This document shows positions 11,845 to 23,912 of a stretch of DNA of 64,000 nt, piece after piece (position 1 is the stretch's first letter; each line of letters begins with the position of its first letter). Below the pieces are notes generated by a model. The model searched no databases. It saw only the letters and a program-made list of their open reading frames with translations, and had not been told where the DNA came from. Source of the DNA: Setophaga petechia (lineage: Eukaryota; Chordata; Aves; Passeriformes; Parulidae); assembly GCA_024362935.1 (NCBI GenBank), contig JANCRA010000011.1:9355501-9419500 (forward strand), in the 5' to 3' direction. The position numbers were made by a program, and so were the translations under genes.

Positions 11845-13880
11845 TTGACAGATATGAACAATGAGAATCAAGAGAAAAAAGAACAGAAGAATTGGTACTT
11901 GTTAAAGAAAGTAAACCTGTCCTCCAAATTCACTCAATGGAAGGAAAATATACCATTTCTAGAAAGACACCAGTCTGGCCAAGTCAGTAATTCTTTAGCA
12001 ACTCTAAAAGTGGAAAAGAAACATACAAAAAGTGAAATCCAGGTGAGGAAAGTAAAAATGAGTATAAAAGAATCGCACAAGTACTTAGAGAAAATAAGAA
12101 AGGCCAGTGCAAAAAATAAGCTATAGAGATATAAAGGATAAAATGAAAACACTGTATAACTTCCTTGGCAGTAAGAAGAGGACCAGAGAAAGCTTTGGCC
12201 AGTTAATAAATGGGACAGGAAAGCTAATAACAAAACATGCCAGGAAGACCAAATTGTTTAATGCCTTTTATTGCTTCAGTCTTCATTAAAAAGCCTGACT
12301 GTAATCAGATGGCTGACACAGTTAACACCAGCCACAAAAGGGTAAGAACTCAGGCAAGAATAGCAAAAGAAATGTTTAGAAACTGCTTAGATAAATTAGA
12401 TTTTCTCAGATCATTCATGCCTGTAATTCACCCTAGGTTACTCAGGGAACTGGCTGAACAATCCTGAAGGCCATGGTAATTATCTTTGAGAATTTGGATG
12501 ATGCTGGGCTAGAAAACAGCTGAAAGAGTGCCTTTTATAAAAAAAAAGAAGACACAGAATCCCAGCTGATCTGACTTTCATTTCCCAGAAAGATCATCAG
12601 ACAAGGGTTTCAAATTATGCGCAAGAGAGCAAAGTGATAAGTAGTTATCAATGTGATTTGTCACAACCAGATCATATCAAACCAGCCTGTTCCTTTGTTT
12701 GTTTTTCCTATGACTGGGTAACAAGACATGTGGATAAGCAAGAATTCAGTAAGGTTTTTTGCACTGTCTCAAATGGCATTTTCATAAACACCCAGGGAAT
12801 TGTGGTCTGAATCATGGGCCTCTAACTGCTGGGCTCTGTGAACAATAATACTGGAAAACATGTTGCATTGCTTTCCATGTCAGCTTTGGTTTGAAGCTCT
12901 GCTGCCCAAAAGTCACGGCCTGGGGACCACTGACTCTTGACAAAGCTGCTGCAGAACAGCCACAGTATTTATTGGTGAATGATAGCCAAGGATCTGCTGT
13001 CAGCATTCCAGTATTGTGCTAATTTGATTTAGCAGGTAAGGTTCTGTAAGGGGCTGTCCCAGGTCCAGGTCCACTGTTATCATTACAGTAACTTGAATGA
13101 TGCACTATAGAGCACATATTTTAAATCTGGGTTTGACTCTAAGCACTGACAAATGGCAAGCATCTTGAAGGAAAGGCCTGAGGAATTGAAGAAATACTCT
13201 AAAAGAACCAGGACAGCCTTGAATATAAACTGGCATCTCGATAGGGCTAAATGCCTCCCCGAATACTTAATGGTAAATGAGAGGAGAGGTAGCAAAGATC
13301 TGGGAATTGTAGTGGATCATAAGCTCAGCATGAGTCAGTAATAGCATCCTGTTGTGAAAGAAGCAAATATTATTCTGGGATATATAAACATCAGAATTGT
13401 ACAAAAGACATATGAGGTAATCCTTCCATTGGTAAAGCCTCCAGTGGGGAGCCAATTCCAGTTTTGAGTACCAGACTTCAAGAAAAATTGTAGAAAGTCC
13501 GGGGGAGAGAAATGAGCCTGGTCAGAGGTCTAGAAAACATGCTCTGCAGGGGCAGGTGTCAAGAAATATGTTTGCTTAATTTATGCACAGAAGACTGGTG
13601 AGACTTGTGCCTACCAGGCTTCAAATAAATAAAATTCTACTTCAATGAGATGGTAATAAACCTTTGTGTCTCTATTCATTGTGGTTAATACAATAAGTTA
13701 TATGTTTAACAAAGATTTAAGTTGACTTTTTGATAAGTCTTTTTTCCGAAATAGATTCTTTCAGAAACAGTAGCATCCCTCTGATGAGGGCCATTGAGAC
13801 CAGACTTATGAAATACCTGCCAGGAATGCTGCAGGTAGAGCTAGTCTTGCCTTAGACAGATTGATGAATTATTCCTATTT
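11845..13880 (+). repeat. Ancient CR1/L3-like LINE, 3' half of ORF2, heavily decayed
   Basis: This 2-kb stretch follows, in order, the 3' half of the CR1-type LINE consensus that I know from reptile genomes. Near 12160 it has GGCAGTAAGAAGAGG, then TTTTATTGCTTCAGTCTTCA near 12265-12286, then CACCCTAGGTTACTCAGGGAACTGGCTGAA near 12428-12458 (segment described, not a full consensus). From 12709 one frame reads a reverse-transcriptase-type stretch containing VTxxVDK and FSKxFxTVS (FSK codons start at 12745). From 13300 it reads LGIVVDHKLSMSQ, followed by stops and a decayed ...EVILP motif near 13415. The 3' part keeps the GCCAGGAATGCTGCAGGTAGAG-type end near 13820. Many stops, indels and substitutions show an old dead copy. 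The element encoded an endonuclease/reverse transcriptase that copies its own RNA. The 5' limit is approximate. Confidence 0.85.
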
Positions 13881-16610
13881 TCTTTGTTTCTATGATAATG
13901 GATCGGTTTTTAAAAAATTCTGGGTCCTGACAGGCACATATTTACCATAAGCAATCTCTGTGCTTGTCACAAATATGAACTATGAAGATGTTGTGTGCGA
14001 TATTAAACTTGTTGATGCATAAATCAATGTGTAAGTTAAGCATATGTTTAGTCTAAGTGCATTCACTTCTTTTGGTAAATTTCCACTGTCTTTCATTCAA
14101 TAAGCCATTGCCAGCAAAAGATGGCTGTGGATGCAGGATGTCCCTGTGCCTCTCTGTCCTGAGCCGCAGTCCTGGGTCCTCCTCATCCAGAGGACAGGGT
14201 GAGGAAATTTGTGTTAACATTGGCAGGACAATTTCTAATCATCTCTGTGGTTCTGGCCTCACAGATTGGCATCGTGATTGGGCTGGGGAGGTGGAGGACA
14301 CTGCTCCCGCTCTTCCTTGCTGCACTTCAGAGACAGCAGGCAGCCTTTGAAGAAGCCTGTGTGATCACAAGTGGATGCTAGCTAATGTTAGCCACCTAAC
14401 AGTGGGTGCTGAGCACAGGCAGTGCACCTCCCAACACCCCACAGATAGAACCAGTCCAGCTCTGTCCCTCCTCAGTCTCACTCTCAGGCCACCAACCCTG
14501 GTCCCACCAACTGCAGCTGGTGTTGGGTTTCAAGGCTGCAAAGAGGGGGTCAGCACACTTCAGTGATTCAGCCAAATGGAAGCTCACAGGAACAGGACTG
14601 ACCTGGCCTAGGGATATGGCTGATCTCACCCATTACCTGCGCAGGCATTCTGTTCAATGTGAAGAAAAGAGCACAAACCTAAAGCCAGATGAAGACAAAT
14701 GCATTGGGCTGCTTCATTAGATGGCAGCCTGCAGTTAGATAGGCCTAGAGTGATGTGTGACAAGTGCCCTCATTTTGGCCAGCAAAAAATACTTTGGTCT
14801 TGGCTAAAAAAATGTCAGCTAGGAGCCATAACACCCAGAGCTCTCTTATTTTGCTCTTTATTCCAGTGAGTGATGCCAATGCTTCGTTGTTTATTTGGGT
14901 TGTTTTTATCTTATCCAGTGTATTTTGCTCTGGGCAAAGACACAGGCATTAAGTCAACAGAAGGACCCAGGTGTTGCAACACCGAGTGTTGGAGCCTTAA
15001 CTGTTGGGCACTGGGCCACGTAGTGGAATCCCAAGCCCCATATGAAATACTGGTCTCCCTAAACAAAGCACAGGGCTGAACACAATAATTTATCTCTAAG
15101 CATCACATGGGAATGTGTCTTTGCCACTCAGCCATTTATTATTTCCCAGCCAGGAAAGTTAGAGAGGAGGAAACAGTGTCTCATGTGACTTTGAAGAACC
15201 TTACACCCACTGAATAACAAGCAGCAAAGGGGGAAGGGGCAGAGGGAAGACGAGCAGTTTGGAAACAGCCTAAAGGCAGAAATTTGACACAGAAACTCTT
15301 TGGCATAAATTCCTCAAGAACAGTGAGGCTGATAGAGGAGAAAAGAGGTCCCTAAATGATTTGTGAGCAGAAGGCAGGGTGCTAATGTATTTACATAATT
15401 TATTCATAACAGTTTGCTCAGCCAGCTCTACCAAGGACATGGATACTGGACGCTTTAAATGCTCTCTAGGGGAGGAGTGAATCTGACTTTTTGAGCTGAG
15501 TCAATGGCTACTGACGTCTCTGCTGCCCTTTCTGTGTTCCTGTCTGAGTTGTGGATCGAGTGCTGGGTCTGATGCTGCTTGGTCCCACGCACAGATGTTC
15601 CACCTGTGCAAAGGGAAGCTGAGCGCCCACATCCAAACCACTGCTGGATTTCTGTAATTTTAAAAAAGAAATTGTACCCACGTTCTGTATTGTGGATTAG
15701 TACCCCAAGCTCTCAGACAGGGCATGCTGTGGGAATGCACCATCAGCAGCCAGCAGTTATGAAATATCCTCAGATGCCTTTGACTGCCTGAGCCTATTCA
15801 GAGCAGTACTGTTCTGCATGCTCAGAGAAGAGATAAAACTGCCCTGCACAGCAAGTGAATCCCACATTGTGCTGGGAACAGGAAGGTCCCTCACTGCCCT
15901 GCTGCTCCCTCCCACTTCTCTTTTTGCTATGCAAAGTCAGATGAAAATGAATTAGATGCTTGTACTGAGCATTTCAATGGGACAGAAACTCAGCAATATT
16001 ACCTGTCAGTGGGTCTCTGGGAAGCAAAAGGTCCCTGCCAAGTCCTGCTGGATCTTGAGCAATCTGTGCGCAGCGTTGGCATGGCAACCCACAGATACAA
16101 TTTCCATGCATCATTTGTCTGGGGACTAGCTTCTTTCCAGCCTTCAGCCTGGAGCTCGGCGCTGGCCAAGTGTCTAGTTAATCTGAGTCATTGAATTGCT
16201 GGAAGGGATTATAGGGTTAAACTGGGATAACCTAAATAGGCTGATAAAAGGCTATTCAGTAAGAGATGTGAGTACCCAGCATCTCCCAGGTTTTAGCCCT
16301 CATGCTCTCGAGTCCTGAGTTGAACTTATCTAAAAGAATAAAGGGTAGGCACTGGAAATTCCCCAAAAAACTTGGAAAGACACCCAGTGTGATCTTAGTC
16401 TCTGTGAGAGCTGGAAAGATTTATTTTAGAAAGAGGTTTGGATGGTTAAATATTATTTGGAACTGTGGTTTCATTTTGTATGTACAGTGGTTTTACTCTT
16501 AGTTCCTTTCCTGTTCTATAATCTCCTCTGTTTCTTCAGTGTAATTAGCCTGTTGTTTTCAAAAGGCTGCTGATTGTGCGTGAATTGAGCTCATTATGCA
16601 CTGCCTTCGC

Positions 16611-16627
16611 TGTGTGTGTGTGTGTGT
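16611..16627 (+). repeat. (TG)n microsatellite
   Basis: Eight uninterrupted TG units. Confidence 0.95.
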
Positions 16628-16711
16628 TATGTATGCTGCCTGTGCCTGCCGTCCCTGACCTGCACCAGAAGGAGCTTTGCAGTCTCAGATATTTGCATGT
16701 GGCAATGGGCT

Positions 16712-16731
16712 GAGGAGGAGGAGGAGGAGGG
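16712..16731 (+). repeat. (GAG)n trinucleotide repeat
   Basis: Six GAG/AGG units in a row. A chance open frame reads this as an Arg run. Confidence 0.95.
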
Positions 16732-19700
16732 CAACTCAGCAGGCTCTTGGCTCAGCAGCTTCGAGCCTGAGAGTCTCAGCTGATGGTTCTGGAGATGAAC
16801 CTTCCTCTCCTGGAAGTGTAGGAGTCTGTGCTCCCAAAACAGGAGCAGATTTAATCATAGGGGCCTGTCAGGGGGTGTGTTTTGGGTACTGTCTGAGGTC
16901 CCAGTGCTCAGCAGATGTATCCCAGTGTATCTTGCAAGATCAACTAAAAGATGAGTCTTTGCGGAGGCCTGATGATTCTAGGTTCTGCTCCACACTAAAA
17001 CCTACAAGTACGGGGGAAAACCAGTTTCTGGCTTCTGCCAGCATGGCATAATTGTCCTGGAATAATGGTCCTTGAGAATCTGTATCAGGGCTTTTAGGCT
17101 GTAAATCCTGATACTGTGGATGCTCTATGGGAACAAGATAGAACTGGGCTTTTGAGAGTTTTTACAACTCTGCAAGTCTTAGGAAAGGCTGGCATGGTTG
17201 GTTGCCTCAGAGCCATAAGTTTTATAGTTGTGGGTTCCCAGACCTGCTTGCTGGCTTCCAGGTGACTTCAAGTCTAGCTTTGGTCTTCTGAAACTTTTAG
17301 ATCATTTAGTTTCAGCAAATGACTCTTTTTGGCCAAACTTGGTTTTGCTCCCAAACTTTTGTCTAACACTACTTCAGCACTCAAGGAAAATAAAAACTTC
17401 CCATTTGGATTCTCAGTTTGCTTTGAGCTAAGTTCTGAGGGAACTGCCTTATCAAAATGGAGCTTCCTTGTCCTTCCCAGCCCACATTGTGTGTGACTTG
17501 CTACACTCTCACAACCCCCACTAGTTCTGACAAGGGTTGCCAAGTCACATATGTCCACAGCATTAATTCACCAGAATGTGTAGAAGATGCCATTCCTTCA
17601 AGTATCTTTTTGTACCTTTAAGTTCTTGAAGTGCAAAAGATTAGTAATTATAGATATGTGTTGTAAAATACTTTCAAAAAGCTCCCTAATTTTCCTCCCG
17701 TGAAGTGATCACCAGTGCAGCAATGCACAGAAACTAAACAAGTTTGAATCCAGGTTATGTTCAGGAGCAGGGAAGAAAGCAATGATAACTGCTTCCCCTT
17801 TGCCTTCTCTATAGAGACACTTACAGAAATTCCACTTAGTTGGTCTCTGTCCAGGGTAATGTGAATTTTGTCCTTAAAGAATAAGTAGTCATTCATTTGG
17901 TGGAGAAAGTCAATGTTAATGAGATCACTCCCCCCATGCAGGGAGGTTCTGTAGCTGAAATGAATGTTATCAAACATAAATACCATTTATGGATGCCAGG
18001 CTCCCATTCTGGGTTGGCCTGACAATTTTGAAAGCGATGCTTGTTTTAGTGGCAAAGCAATCAGCCAAAGTGACAATTTCTTCTTGAAGACAGCTTGACA
18101 ATCTAGCAACTTCTATTGCAGTGTTACTACCAAAATGCACAGTATGAATCATCACAGTCACTTTCTATTTTCAAAAATGATAGTGATAAAGTATATCACT
18201 ATGTAAATTCAGGGGATAAATTCTTCTCAGTCCATCAGTAGCAAGAGGAGGATGGTGATGGACAGCCACAAAGGGAAAATGTTTGTATCATAATTATGCT
18301 TATTTTTCTTTTATGAAGCTCATTCATAGTCCCTACAGAAATTATCAACATGGCAAAGGAAAGTGATGTGCGCAGCAACTGCCATTCCTTCTACTGTGTT
18401 GCCATATTAACCTTCAGTTTGATAATTAATTAATTCGTTTCTATAAATCTGAATCACTCATCTTAGAAGGGAAAGGCTCTCATTGCTGGACTTGCAGTGT
18501 GATCTGTGGGCTCAGGACTGAATTATGCATGATATACAATTAAAAGTCATTTTTGGAAGCAAATGTTTTTCTATGAGTAGGAAAATGTATTGAAATGTTT
18601 AGGTTTACATTGACATTTCTGCTAATGAATTGCCCATTTAATCTCAGACTCTCAATGTTTAAGAATTTGCTCAGTAGAGGTGGAGCTGATAAGAAATCTG
18701 CAGCAGGTAGGATCAGACCTCTCTGTAACACCAGAGACTCACTCCTGCCCTGCCTGACAGCATTCATGCACTCACCACAGTGCTGGAGTCTCCCTTCTGG
18801 CTTGGCACTTGTGCAGGGCCAGCGAGTTGGCCGGATCTGCTGACCAGTTTCTTAGGTGGGACGTGCCAAGGAAGGGGAGAAGAAATATGGCATTGCAATG
18901 AAAACCAGCTAAATCTTGCAGGGTCTTTGTGGGAAAGCACCATCTTCAGCAGAGTCAAAGGCAGGACCACTCCCTCAGCTCATGAGCGCATGCATGTGAG
19001 GACATGCCATGACTGCACATGAGAAATGTTTCCATCATGTGATCTGTTGCTCATTCCCAGTCTCATGGTCCAATGTGAATCATCCAGAAAGCTCAGAGGC
19101 TTGGGAGGTGGCATAATCAAGCCTTTGGGGAAGTCTGGCCCAGCCAAAAGAGCATCAGAGGGGGACTTGGAGTGAGTGGCTACACTCATTTTCCATTCTT
19201 AGCCATGATAATCTGCAGGGTGATTCAGCTCTCTGAATGTAATGTGCTTTGAAAGACTCCATGGTATCCAAGCTATGCATGAGAAGCTGTCATGTCTGAG
19301 TCCCACGGCTTATTTCTGGAGATCCAGTGTCTACCTCAGAGTATCTCAAATGCTGGGATTTGACACCTATGTATATTATCTGAATTACATCCTTAACTTA
19401 ATTAAGTCCTATTTTTTTCAGGAATGTAGGAATTGCTCCCTACAGTAACAAGATGACTGGAGGTCTGTGAAATCCTCTGACTCCTCCTCCTCAGGGAAAT
19501 CCCCAGGGCCTTGCCTTGGAAGAATATATCATAGAGTTTTCCCCACTTAGGCTGATAGAAAGGACTCTGCCCATGGTACTCTGCAGCACAACTGCCAATC
19601 TACATTAGATTGTCTCCCCCATTGGCCAGTTGCCACTGCCCACCCCAATTATTCATCCCTCATCCCCCCTACAGGTTGCTGCCCTTTGCCCGCCCCTGTG

Positions 19701-19860
19701 CCCTGAGGTCATTTGTCACTGACCTCACACTTAAGTCGTGCAGACCACATGGTTTTTGTCTTTTGTTTCTGGTTGCTCTGGCATGCTGGATGTGATAAAT
19801 CCTTGCTGGAATATACCATGCAAAGACCCTTCCTGTCTTTCCTCTGCTGAGCTATATGTG

Positions 19861-19875
19861 GTGTGTGTGTGTGTG
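19861..19875 (+). repeat. (GT)n microsatellite
   Basis: Seven GT units, with one interruption just upstream. Confidence 0.9.
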
Positions 19876-21082
19876 CATGGACTGGAAGTGGCTGTTCCTG
19901 CGGTCTTACTCTGAGAGGCTTCTGAAGGAGACACCTCAAAGAAGGTTGCAGCATTTCTGTCACCCTGCCATGCTGCAACAGAGGTCTTAGTGGTTTAGCA
20001 ACTTGGAATATCTTCATAGCATTGGACACTGGCAAGTGGAGGGATATAGGGCACACCAGTACTCCTAATTTCCTCACAAGTTTAGCCATTCCACTTCTGA
20101 GAACACAACTAATTTAGCTATTTCTCCAGGGCTCTGCCTTGTCCTGCCGGTGCTTGGGAAAGTTTGGTGTGTGGTGACACTGGCACTGTCTGGTTGTGCA
20201 GGGCAAAGCACAGAGCACAGCTCTTGGAGCTGCATCAGGCCAGCTGGTCTGGGGCCCTAATGCCCCAGGTGCTAGCTTGTGAAGCCTGCAGGAAGCTGGG
20301 GGGTTTCAGTTATGCCCAGCACCTGGATAGAATGCTTGGACTATGGCTGGACTGATTATTAGTCAGCCTGATCAGTTGTACCAAGTAGGCTTACGTTTGG
20401 AATGTCTGCTCATTCCTGCATCCTCCTGGCTTCCCAAAGTTCTCACAACTGTAGACTTTTAAGGAGCAGCCACAGAGCTCCATCTGGCTTGACAATGAGA
20501 CTTGGACACAGAAGTCAGTCGCATCTAGCAAAAACAATATGGCAAACACTGTTTCATATGTTTTGAAAGTGCTGTGGCTACAAAGTCATAGAGAAGTGTC
20601 ATAACCACAGCTGTTCTCCTGCCACTGTGCTGCCTTAGTGACAATGTTACAGCATAACCTAATGCCTATGGAAATGCCCAATGGCTCTGGAATGCCTGTT
20701 CTCTAGATATTAAGCCTGTAGAGAAGTTGCCCTTTTTACCTGTCCTAGCCACAAATCACACCACCTTGTTTGTTTTGCTGTGAGGAACCTCCTGGTCTGT
20801 CTGAGCTTTGTTTGCTGCTACAAATGAGGTATAAAAGTAGTTCTGTTCTTCAGAGGTACAAAACAAGGATATGAAAGGCCCTGAGATACTGAGAAACTGG
20901 AGTACTGAAGTTTGAAATTGAAACATTGGCTGAATGTATGAGTCACATTCAAAAGCTGACATCAGGACTTGAGATCATTTTCAGAAATTATTATGTTCTA
21001 TTCTCCCCAATGGGAGTTACATTTCGTGGGACAGTGCCATTATACTTGTCTTTTAGACAGGAAGGTAAAAGATCTGGTTTAC

Positions 21083-21643
21083 TCTCATGATTTAACTTCA
21101 CCTGGAAACTGAGCACCATGGAGCCATTCAGTCACTCCTCCCTGGTGGGATGGGGGAGAGAGTTGGAAGGGTAAAAGTGAGAAAACTTGTGTGTTGAGAT
21201 AAAGACAGTTTAGTAGATAAAGCAAAAGCTGTGCACACAAGCAATGCAAAACAGGAATTCATTCCACTCTTCCCATGGGCAGGCAGGGGTTCAGCAACCC
21301 TCAGTAAGGCAGGGCACTGTCTCATGTAAGAGTAACTCAAGAAGACAACACCATCACTCTGACTCTGTGTGCTGAGTGGGATGCCACATGTTATGGATCA
21401 TCCCTTGGGGCAGCTGGGATTGGTGTCCCACCTGTCCCCCCTCCCAAGTACTTGTGCATCCCCAGCCTCCTTACTGGTGGGTGGGATGAGAGGCAACAAA
21501 GGCTTTGGCTCTATGTGAGCACTGCTCAGCAATAATGAAAATATCTCTGTATTATCAACATTATTTCCAGCACCAATCCAAAGCACAACCTCATACCTGC
21601 TACCGTGAAGAAAATTAATTCTATTCCAACCAAAACCAGCATA
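21083..21643 (+). mobile_element. Solitary LTR of an avian endogenous retrovirus (probably ERVL-like), with 5-bp TSD
   Basis: This 561-bp unit matches an LTR family common in bird genomes, which I recognise from blocks such as GATTTAACTTC at the 5' end, GGGTAAAAGTGAGAAAACTT, GTTGAGATAAAGACAGTTTA, CTGCTCAGCAATAATGAAAA and ACCAAAACCAGCATA at the 3' end. It is flanked by TTTAC at 21078-21082 and TTTAC at 21644-21648, an exact 5-bp target duplication that fixes both ends. No viral gene sequence is present, so it is a solo LTR left by recombination. The outer TG/CA dinucleotides have decayed, so it is not recent. A same-strand relative lies at 23349-23912 with nearly the same length. The family label is from memory. 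Confidence 0.9.
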
Positions 21644-21829
21644 TTTACTAATGAACCTTCTGAAGGCAATCCTCTCTATGAGGAAGATTATGGAAATCTG
21701 GCCAGAAGTAGTCTCTCAGAACTGAGCATGCCAGGGCTCCTGTCCTCAGAGAGTGTTGATGATATTCTGCATAAATTCACAAACCTTCATGAGATGCAGA
21801 TCATCTCCCAGTGGGACTGGAGGAGTTGA
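21644..21829 (+). other. Short open stretch of unknown meaning after the LTR
   Basis: From the LTR edge the sequence stays open for 62 codons and gives an acidic peptide of natural-looking composition (PLYEEDYGN, SSESVDDILHKF). The ATG of the apparent frame (21605) is inside the LTR, so the frame as a whole is not an original gene. Removing the LTR in thought leaves only a few more open codons upstream before a stop. I recognise no family. It could be a piece of an old exon, an old repeat or chance. Confidence 0.25.
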
Positions 21830-23348
21830 AGTCTTCCTAAGGAAAAAAATATTTGGAGTGAAATGAACATAAATCTCAGACCTGAAATTATTCAGATTAT
21901 AACCTGTGGAAGCTCAAAGGCTGGGACTATTATCAAAGGAAAGAACAAGGGATGAAAGATGGGATCTCTCTTGTGATGCAGCAAGCAAATACTTGCTCTA
22001 TCTTGTTAGCAATGACGTTCAGAAACTTAGCTAATAATAGCCCAGCCTTGATACCAGAGAAATCAATCCCCATGTACTGAGCTATCAACAGATCTGATTT
22101 GGGTACGTGGTGTTCAGAACTGCAAGGAGATGCGGTATGAGAAAAATTAAATGTAAAATGTGACAAATTGTTGGATATGTCTTTTCCTATTCTCACACCC
22201 TGGTAAAGGAATGGCAACATTAAGCATCTATTTCAGTCACTTGAGTACTGTCTCATGTACACTTATTTAAAAGGATACTTGATCAGTGCAAAAACCTTGA
22301 GTCAGAGAGCTAATGGTTGTCATAATATGATGTTATGTTGCTTAACACAGATGATGACAAGTGTTTTTTCTAAACTATCTGGCTTATACCTACATATGAG
22401 TAATCACTTGTGGAAATGTCAGGGAGGATAGAGGAATGTGGTAAGGAAAAGAAGTTAATTATCAATCACATTCAAAAGCCTGAGCCAAAACAAGTGAACA
22501 AACAAACTAGCTAAAAACCCACAAGTGAGCTTTGAATATGAGCTGAGACAAGAACCCATCTGATAATGCTATTCAAGTGGTTTCTTCTGTACAGAGAGCT
22601 GACCTTCTCTGCAATGATCAGGACAGTTGAGAAAATACAAGAAGACAAAGACTAGCCCCTTCACAAACCCTCAGGGGCACACTGGCAAAATTTTAGGAGT
22701 CTATTTCTGAAAGGCTAATTCTGGAAACACTGTTGCCTGGCACTGAAGGACTGAAGCACCAGGATTGCCTTGATTCTGACTTTATAACTCCCCAGATGGT
22801 AAGAACTGCTCTAAACTTGACAGGGCTGAGCATCTTGGCTCTGTGCTTGCATTAATCATGCTCATTGTGATCATTAAGCAGTGACTGGATGAAGTAGACA
22901 GAGATCAGAGTGGTGACCAACACTGGCCCCCTGCTCTCCATCAACACCTCACAGCTCTATCCAGCTTGCTGCTACCTCTCCTCTCTCATCCCCAAATTTC
23001 TACCTGACAGTCTTGACCCCCACATAACCTCTATGCTGGTGCATATTGCAAAGAGATAAGGACTTAAATCAGCAGGCAAGAGGCTGAACACCCCTGGCTA
23101 TGACATAGGACTCTGTCTCCTGTTCTTGCGTGCTACAAACAGATAAGAGTGGTTTGGCTGCCTGTGTTTAACATGATGCCCTGGTCTCTGCTGGTGAGCA
23201 AGAATCAAACCCCATAGATTCTTTGCTCCTTAGAGATGTTTATGTCAATTGCAGTTGCACACCTGAATTAGAGGGAAAAGTGACATTTTGTATAGCAATT
23301 TATGTTGGGATTGACTGACAAGGTCTGGGCAGCAGGGGGCTTCAGGGC
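21830..23348. other. Unique non-coding sequence between two LTRs
   Basis: No gene or clear repeat is visible. It is AT-rich with many stops. There is no retroviral internal sequence here, so the LTRs at 21083 and 23349 do not bracket a provirus although they are related and share orientation. Confidence 0.6.
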
Positions 23349-23912
23349 TGCTGCGGTTTAACCCCAGTCAGCAGCCAAGCCCCAGGCAGCTGCTGACACA
23401 CCCCCCACCAGCAGGAATGGGGAGAGAATCAGAAGGGTAAAAGCCAGAACACTCATGGGTTGGGATAAAGTGAGTTTAATAGGGAAAGCAAAAGCTGAGC
23501 ATGCAGATAAAGTAAAAGCAGGAATAATTCACTGCTTCCGAAGGGCAGGCAGGTGTTCAGTCATTTCCAGGAGAGCAGGGCCCCATCACATATAGCAGTG
23601 ACTTGAGAAGACAAACACCATCACTCCAAACGTCCCCTCTTCCTTCCCCCCACTTTATGTCCTGAGCATAATGTCATTTGGTCTGGAATTTCCCTTTAAT
23701 TAGTTTGGGTCACCCATGCTGGCTGTGTCTCCTCCCAGCCTCCCAGACACCCCCTGTTTCCTTGCCACCACCATGGCCCTATGAAAAGCAGAAAAGGCCT
23801 TGGCTCTGTGTAACCTCTGCTCAGCAAAAACAAAAGCATCTCTATATTATCAACTTTGTGCCCAGCAGTCACTGTGGAGATAATTAACCCTACACCTGCT
23901 GAAACCAGCACA
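23349..23912 (+). mobile_element. Solitary LTR, same ERVL-like family as 21083-21643
   Basis: It is 564 bp long and begins TGCTGCGGTTTAACCCCAG, ending CTGAAACCAGCACA. It shares with the upstream copy the GGGTAAAAG block, the GGGATAAAGTGAGTTTAATA block and the CTGCTCAGCAAAAACAAAA block, all in the same order and strand. Flanks are AGGGC (23344-23348) and AGGGG (23913-23917), a 4-of-5 match consistent with a decayed 5-bp target duplication. A TATA-like CTTTATG lies near 23653. Immediately downstream begins a second, different LTR family, with no primer-binding site, so the two are separate elements that abut or are nested. Confidence 0.87.

Larger units (their letters stand above)
13881..21082. 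other. Long unique non-coding stretch
   Basis: No gene is supported. The composition alternates between AT-rich and moderately GC-rich (14060-14640), where overlapping frames of up to 104 codons occur on both strands. Simple repeats lie at 16611-16627, 16712-16731 and 19861-19875. The open frames near 16677-17051 and 19709-20089 (about 125 codons each) have no recognisable domain and run through the simple repeats. Confidence 0.55.

Noticed and set aside
21083..23912. The two related same-strand LTRs as ends of one provirus
   Set aside because: Each has its own target duplication and the 1.7 kb between them shows no retroviral internal sequence, so they are independent solo LTRs.
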